Source: Ilex aquifolium (taxonomy: Eukaryota > Streptophyta > Magnoliopsida > Aquifoliales > Aquifoliaceae). Taken from it: a stretch of 64,000 nucleotides of DNA. The notes below the pieces were generated by a model. That model was not told where the DNA came from. It searched no databases and saw only the letters and a list, made by a program, of their open reading frames with translations. The stretch lies in the NCBI GenBank assembly GCA_951799425.1, contig OX637395.1, positions 6,660,951 through 6,724,950 of the forward strand. The letters run 5' to 3'. Position 1 is the first letter of the stretch, and every line of letters begins with the position of its first letter. A program made the translations under genes and the position numbers. Shown here piece after piece: positions 59,296 to 64,000 of the stretch.

Positions 59296-59303
59296 ATTAA
59301 AAA

Positions 59304-60644
59304 GAAAAGGTGCCTTAGTCTAGTGGTTAAAGTGAGATAAATTAATCTATACAGGTAGTCCCAGAGGCGGATTTGCGGTGGGGTCTGCTGCCCCCGTTGA
59401 AATTTGAAAAAATATTGGGGTGTATTTGAAATTTTTTGAAGTTTTAAAATTTGTTAAAGATTGCCCCACTGAAAAGCTTTTAAACTTAAGGGTAGTAATG
59501 TATATTTTCAAACATATGGGGTTCCTTTAAACGTTAGCAAAAATAAAACGTTACTTTATCAGGTCTTGTTTCCTTTGTTCCGGCAAAAACTCTGTCCATC
59601 TCTTTTGTTATATTTTCTATTCGACGTTCATGGATCCTTAGGCTCTCTCTTTGTTCTAGCTCTACACTCTAGAAATTTGTTCTCCTCAGTTTTTTACTCC
59701 CTCTTTAATGGTACCTCTCTATTTTCAACTTCAATTTTTATTGTCAAGATCTATTGAGAAGATAGCTTAGCAGGATGAGAGCTTAGGAGATAGTCCAGCG
59801 GTGTGGGATTGAACTTGAACGTTAGGGATTCAATCTTTCCTTGTGTGTTCCGAGCTTAATTGATACTTGTAGTTTATGGGTGATTACATATATTTAAAAT
59901 TTATTTTCACAGTGATGGATCTAGAATAACCATGCCTTGAAGAGATTCCTCCTTAACAAAGTAAAAAGAGTGAGATAATGAAGAAATGGGAGTCAAATTT
60001 CCAAATCCATTTGATTGATGAACAATCCACATAGAGAGAGAGAGAGAGAGGCACTGAAATTAAAGTTTCAAAAGAAACCTAGCCAAAGGAACGTTCTTTT
60101 GTTAGTCTAGTAAATAACACAAGGTTGCATTTGGGCAAATATTATTTAGGTGGAGAATTAGAGAAAGGAAAATGGACAATCTTCGTCAAAGCAAATAAAG
60201 ATAATAGGTTGATCATGTAGGTTATGTCGGTCAACTGTTGAGAGGCAAACCATAATCAAAACGTTTGATTTTTGCAACCAATGGTTCATGACGAACGTGC
60301 ACACCATTCAGAAAACCATATCCATTACTTAATACAGACTGCTTATCTATGATGTTTGACAACATCCTATTTTCTTTACAATATATTTTCAAGTGAAATC
60401 AATTATATTTAAGTGACTCAATCGTCACCGCAATCTTAGTAATTTTAACCCTAAGAAAATTTTAAAAAATATGTATTCTAGGGGGATCCAAATGCCTCTA
60501 ATTACGATAAAAACAAGTTAGAATAATTGGGTGTTTAAAGATGCATACTTTCACTTGCTCTTGATAGGAGTCATATGAATAAGTTTGCATGGCCCAATAA
60601 TACACATGAAATTCAATGAAAATTGCAATGCACATCGTTTTCGA
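59304..60644. other. Intergenic with tRNA-like and hAT-like fragments
   Basis: A tRNA-like head (GGTGCCTTAGTCTAGTGGTT, 59310-59329) is cut off at about 59366 by CAGAGGCGGATTTGCGGTGG, a hAT-type left end without a clear partner. Another tRNA-like segment (GGAGATAGTCCAGCGGTGTG and GGGATTCAATCT) at 59786-59838 may be a SINE remnant. A GA microsatellite lies at 60033-60050. No gene. Confidence 0.45.
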
Positions 60645-60800
60645 ATTATTGGGGCAAAGTTATGAAAGATTTATCCCTCATGAATATGCTAATTCCAGCA
60701 TGAATGACCTGTCTTTAACCGAACTAGAAAGAAGATTAGCGGAGGTGTGCGTAAGCTGACTCGAATACCTTAACCGTTAAACCAAAAAAAAAACCTATTC
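60645..60800 (+). repeat. SINE family B, copy 7 (5'-truncated)
   Basis: GGGGCAAAGTTATGAAAGAT, CTCATGAATATGCTAATTCC, AGCATGAATGACCTGTC, GCGGAGGTGTGCGTAAGCTG and an A-run match the 3' two-thirds of family B. The tRNA-like head is missing. Confidence 0.65.
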
Positions 60801-60939
60801 TCTATTCTTTGTCAAACATGTTACAAAACTACTTACAACCTTCCTGGGGTCACAAAACTGATTATATCAAACTTTCGACCAAGTCAAAACCTAATATTAC
60901 GAGATATAACCTAACTTTTTATTTATTTTCCTTCACAAA

Positions 60940-60945
60940 CACGTG
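60940..60945. promoter_or_regulatory. G-box upstream of the small anchored-protein gene
   Basis: CACGTG in AAACACGTGTTC, about 70 bp upstream of the TATA box at 61015. A usual position for a bZIP/bHLH site. Confidence 0.4.
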
Positions 60946-61014
60946 TTCTTATACTTTCCTTTCTTTATAGTTTGGATTAGAGGCGGCCAGTCAATGTTGT
61001 GGGCATCATTGCTC

Positions 61015-61023
61015 TATAAATAA
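61015..61023 (+). promoter_or_regulatory. TATA box of the small anchored-protein gene
   Basis: TATAAATAA in the context GCTCTATAAATAAGCAGCC, matching the plant TATA consensus. A CT-rich leader of about 240 nt leads to the ATG at 61294. Confidence 0.75.
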
Positions 61024-61293
61024 GCAGCCTCTGCCTAAATCTCTCTCATTCATTTCTCTCAACTTTCTACCTTCTCTCTTCCTCACCAATTTTCTCTCCC
61101 CAAAACTCCCTTACTCTTCCCCACAAAATTTCCTTCCCACCACTTCTATCTACACGGTTATATAATAGAAGGAGCAGCAAAAAAGAAAGCATTCGTCAAT
61201 CAGGACCGGTGCTCAGGCTACCCAATTCTCTTCCTTAGAAGTTTTCTCTGCACAAAAACTCCTATAATTATTTTCAAGTTCCAACCAAGCAGC

Positions 61294-61566
61294 ATGGTGA
61301 TGGAGATCATTAGCTTTGAAGGACACATGTTATTCAAGGTGGCCGTGTTTGTGCTAGTCCAAGCACTGGTTTATCTTATACTATCACAATCATCCACCAT
61401 CTTCTCAAAGACTCAAAGGTCTTTCAGTTTCCGACCAGCACGGTCCGTTAGTATTCGCCGGTTGGCCGCCATGCTCGCCGATATTCCTGCCGGTGGTGAG
61501 CCATCTCCTTCTTCCAAGGACTTGAAGTCACCAACCCAAGAACAGTACTCATCTACCAATAAATAA
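61294..61566 (+). CDS. Short N-terminally anchored plant protein of unknown function
   Basis: 90 residues, one exon. Residues 13-31 (LFKVAVFVLVQALVYLILS) form a single hydrophobic segment, either a signal anchor or an uncleaved signal peptide. A basic Ser/Arg stretch (FRPARSVSIRRL, 46-57) and a Pro/Gly/Ser-rich tail (PAGGEPSPSSKD) follow. The order hydrophobic segment, RSVSIRR and PAGGEPSPSS is one I remember from an uncharacterised plant-specific family, so I take the frame as real; that is memory, not a search. A second ATG at codon 3 is an alternative start. TATA box, CT-rich leader and higher G+C in the coding part support expression. Role unknown. Confidence 0.8.
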   Translation: MVMEIISFEGHMLFKVAVFVLVQALVYLILSQSSTIFSKTQRSFSFRPARSVSIRRLAAMLADIPAGGEPSPSSKDLKSPTQEQYSSTNK

Positions 61567-61787
61567 AATAACTTGTATTAGGCAGCTTTTTTTCAACTGT
61601 CATGTATTAATTAGAAGATTATGTGTTTGTTGTTTTGTATTTTAGGGAATTCTTTTGTTCATTGAGTGTTTGGTGAGGTGGTGTGTGTGAATAAGATATA
61701 TACTATTTTTTGTGTAAGAAATAAAGAAAATTTTGAATTTTGGAAGTTCTTTATTCTTATTTTCATGTTTTCCAACAATCGATAAAC
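61567..61787. other. 3' UTR of the small anchored-protein gene
   Basis: Non-coding. AATAAA-type polyadenylation signals occur in the T/G-rich downstream sequence near 61720 (AGAAATAAAGAAAAT). Confidence 0.5.
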
Positions 61788-61900
61788 GAGGTTAGCGGTT
61801 GACTTAATGATCATCGTTTTCGTTGTTAGACTTTAAGGTCATGGACTCACCTCGTTGTCCTCTCTCTTGTAATAATGTCTGATTAAAAAAAAAAAAAAAA
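61788..61900 (+). repeat. SINE-like retroposon with poly-A tail
   Basis: AACGAGGTTAGCGGTTGACT (A-box-like) is followed by AGGTCATGGACTCACCTC (weak B-box) and TCTTGTAATAATGTCTGATT, and ends in a run of 16 A. Size and layout fit a short tRNA-derived SINE, different from families A and B. Single copy here. Confidence 0.5.
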
Positions 61901-62107
61901 GGAGACAAACAAGATTGCATCATCTGCATTTACACATGCATGTTTACATCATATCTTACATCACTGTTTCGGTACATTATTAGTGTTTTTCACAATTTAA
62001 ATCTCTTAAACCTATTAAGTCTCACTTGGCAGCTACAATATTACGATTTAGATGTAATTTATTAATTGATTTCATTACTATTATTACTTGGTAATGGACC
62101 TCATGAG

Positions 62108-62963
62108 TAGGGGACCTCATGATTTTATGATTCGCCGGACTGGCCTGCGAATTTTTGTTTGGGTTGGGCCTGGGTAGAGAAAGCCCAAGTCCTAGTTATC
62201 GGACAGACCGAGTCAGGCTTCGAGTAGGGGGTAGGCTACCCATAGCCCAACCCCCTACTCATTGGGCGGGCCTTGTGGGTGGGTTTGTTGGACAGGCTTG
62301 TGAGCGAGCCTACTGGATAGGCTTTTTATATACAATTTCATTTAGAAATAATGAATATTTTTGTAACTTAATATTTTTGTAAATTATATTTTTGAATCAA
62401 CTACAAAATATTACCAAAAAAGGCAAAAACACCATTTTCAGGGCTTAAACGAAGGAATTTGCCCCGGGTCATCGCATCCCCTGTTAGGGGTGCGATAAGT
62501 GCATTTTGCCCTATTGTTGGTAACTGGACATGAGTGTTTGAAAACCTATGTATGTGGAAGTGTCTCTAAAAGGGTCAACCCGTTTGACAGGTCTGAACCA
62601 CTCCGACATCGATCTCATCGATTCAAATAATGTGCTGCTATACGATCTGCAACACTATCTTTTTCAATTTTCAAATTTCAAATTTAATGTGTCTAACTTT
62701 TTTTCAAAGGAAGGTGGACGAGCTGTTCGAACTGGGCTGGGCAGGCGGGTTCTTGGGTTGGATTTTAACGGGTTTTTTGCGGACGAGCTATTGGGCTAAG
62801 TTTTGGGTTGGGTAATGAGTTTAGGGGTAAGCCCAAACCCTCTCTAGAAGGATATTAAACTCAGGCTCGGACAGGCCAATTATCAAGTTTATCAAGTTTC
62901 AGACTTATTTTTTTTGGGCTGAATAACGAGACTCGTAGGTAATCCGGTCCATGGACAGCCCTA
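62108..62963. mobile_element. Non-autonomous hAT element with perfect target duplication
   Basis: Ends TAGGGGACC at left and TAGGGCTGTCC (reverse complement of the right end), with a perfect 8-bp duplication CTCATGAG (62100-62107 and 62964-62971). The interior has GGGTTGGGCC and GGCTAAGTTTTGGGTTGGG words and a GGTGCGATAAGTGC patch; no transposase. Beyond TAGGG the two ends share little, so the terminal repeats are short or decayed. The duplicated site is itself a palindrome, so the evidence is slightly weaker than 8 random bases. Confidence 0.7.
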
Positions 62964-62971
62964 CTCATGAG

Positions 62972-63551
62972 ATTAAGACTTAGCATAATTCAAAAATACA
63001 TATGAATTAGCTTAATTAGCAAATCAAATTAGTAAACTAAATGCAACAAAACTTCAAAAAATAAATAAAAGTAACGTTACTCTTGACAACATAGCAAGTA
63101 CTCGATTTGTTGGGTATAGACTAAAGACTAAAGAGCCTATTAGAAATGCTATAACCACCGAAAATTTTGTCATGCACAACATTTATTCACTTTGGCAATC
63201 CTGATTAAACTGAGTATGATCAAGATAAGTCTACAATAAAAAAAATACAAAAATTATTACAAAATAAAGATGAGAGTACCGCTCAACAATTTATAGTATA
63301 CATTTCACGATCTCGATCACTTACGACAAAATTCAAGTGTTCTCATAGGTGAATGAAGTCCATATTAATACAGCATAGCGTAGCAGCAGTGAAGAAGAAG
63401 TTTTAGTCGGGGGTAAAAGCCAAAGTCCAAGGATTTCTAAAATTAAGAAAAATTACACTTTGACCCTGTGAATTATAATCTTGATTTTTTATTTTGACTA
63501 TCAAGCGACTAAATTTTTCACATTACCTCCAATTGTGATCATTAGTGTTTA
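62972..63551. other. Intergenic spacer
   Basis: AT-rich, no gene or repeat recognised. Confidence 0.5.
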
Positions 63552-63559
63552 GTGTTCAA

Positions 63560-63886
63560 TAGAGTTGATAATCGAATCAAACTTGTAGAGCTCGTTTTTC
63601 TAAATCAGTCTAAAAATTTGTTTAAACTCGACTCGTTTAAAAAATAAGTCGAGCCTAAAACGAGTCGAACCCGAATAATTCGACTATCTTACATGTAAAC
63701 GAGCTGAGATATACGAACTCAAGCTCGAGCCAAGTTTTTTTTTGGCTCGTTTTCTAAGTAAGTCTTAAAAATTGTTCAAGCTCAGCTCGTTTAAAAAATT
63801 GTTCAAACTCGGCTCGACACGAGCTAAGTTTGAGTTGAGTTTTATCCGAATCTAGCTCAAGTAGCACGGCTCAATTATCAATCCTA
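63560..63886. mobile_element. hAT-type MITE, family 1, copy 2
   Basis: Terminal repeats TAGAGTTGATAATCGA and TAGGATTGATAATTGA (right end in reverse complement). Flanking GTGTTCAA (63552-63559) and GTGCTCAA (63887-63894) agree at seven of eight bases. The interior carries GAGCTCG/CTCGAGC words and AAAATTGTTCAA twice, as in the copy at 16877-17164. No coding capacity. Confidence 0.8.
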
Positions 63887-64000
63887 GTGCTCAAAAACTA
63901 ACATTCAAAAAATGTGCACACAATACAACGAATTGAAGTAAAATCACATAATTTGACGACATCATTAAACAACTCGCCATCAAATTGGTATACGATGCCA

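Noticed and set aside
59310-59365. tRNA-like sequence GGTGCCTTAGTCTAGTGGTT
   Set aside because: No acceptor stem, anticodon stem or B-box follows; a SINE head fragment rather than a tRNA gene.
1-64000. CRISPR array, bacterial operon or prophage
   Set aside because: Base composition, sparse short genes, TATA boxes, SINEs and Helitrons show plant nuclear DNA; the only regular spacings are the G-box array and the LTR palindromes, which are not repeat-spacer arrays.

Overview
This window is nuclear DNA of a flowering plant, most likely a eudicot. The sequence is strongly AT-rich, the few genes are short and far apart, and the space between them is filled with plant-type transposable elements: Helitrons, hAT and Mutator-like elements, Tourist-like and other foldback MITEs, tRNA-derived SINEs and one solo LTR. 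The species cannot be read from the sequence alone.

I support four host protein genes and one RNA gene, all compact: a four-span membrane protein of a plant-specific uncharacterised family (15870-16325), a two-EF-hand calcium-binding protein (19204-19629), a RING-H2 ubiquitin ligase of the RING1/RDUF-like group with an N-terminal zinc ribbon (53552-54517), a short N-terminally anchored protein of an uncharacterised plant family (61294-61566), and tRNA-Ser(GCU) on the minus strand (53269-53350) directly upstream of the ligase gene. The genes are unrelated in function and are not co-transcribed; each has its own upstream region.

Layout. 0.1-2.7 kb: SINEs and a Tourist-like MITE. 2.8-7.7 kb: three Helitrons, two of them head-to-tail with 4 bp between. 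8.3-14 kb: a MITE family, an 891-bp palindromic Mutator-like element with a perfect 9-bp target duplication, and SINEs. 15-20 kb: two genes with MITEs and SINEs between them. 21-28 kb: a decayed tandem array of a roughly 1.2-kb non-coding unit, one unit carrying a Helitron that a sister unit lacks. 29.5-34 kb: a hAT MITE and three consecutive foldback elements. 35.4-39.3 kb: a 3.9-kb Helitron with a doubled 5' end. 39.3-39.9 kb: a foldback Mutator-like element. 43.3-47.7 kb: a 4.37-kb hAT transposon with terminal repeats, target duplication and a decayed BED/hAT transposase. 48.2 kb: four G-box palindromes spaced 43-44 bp apart. 50.1-53.25 kb: a Mutator-like foldback element split by a 2.6-kb solo LTR; the foldback element sits in the oligo-T tract just downstream of the tRNA gene. 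58-64 kb: SINEs, three hAT MITEs and the small anchored-protein gene.

The best leads are the heat-shock-element-like palindrome array in the solo LTR, the G-box array, the Helitron with an empty sister site, the Mutator-like insertion at the Pol III terminator, and the 32-residue internal duplication in the membrane protein. I found no multi-gene system and no evidence for an undescribed pathway.
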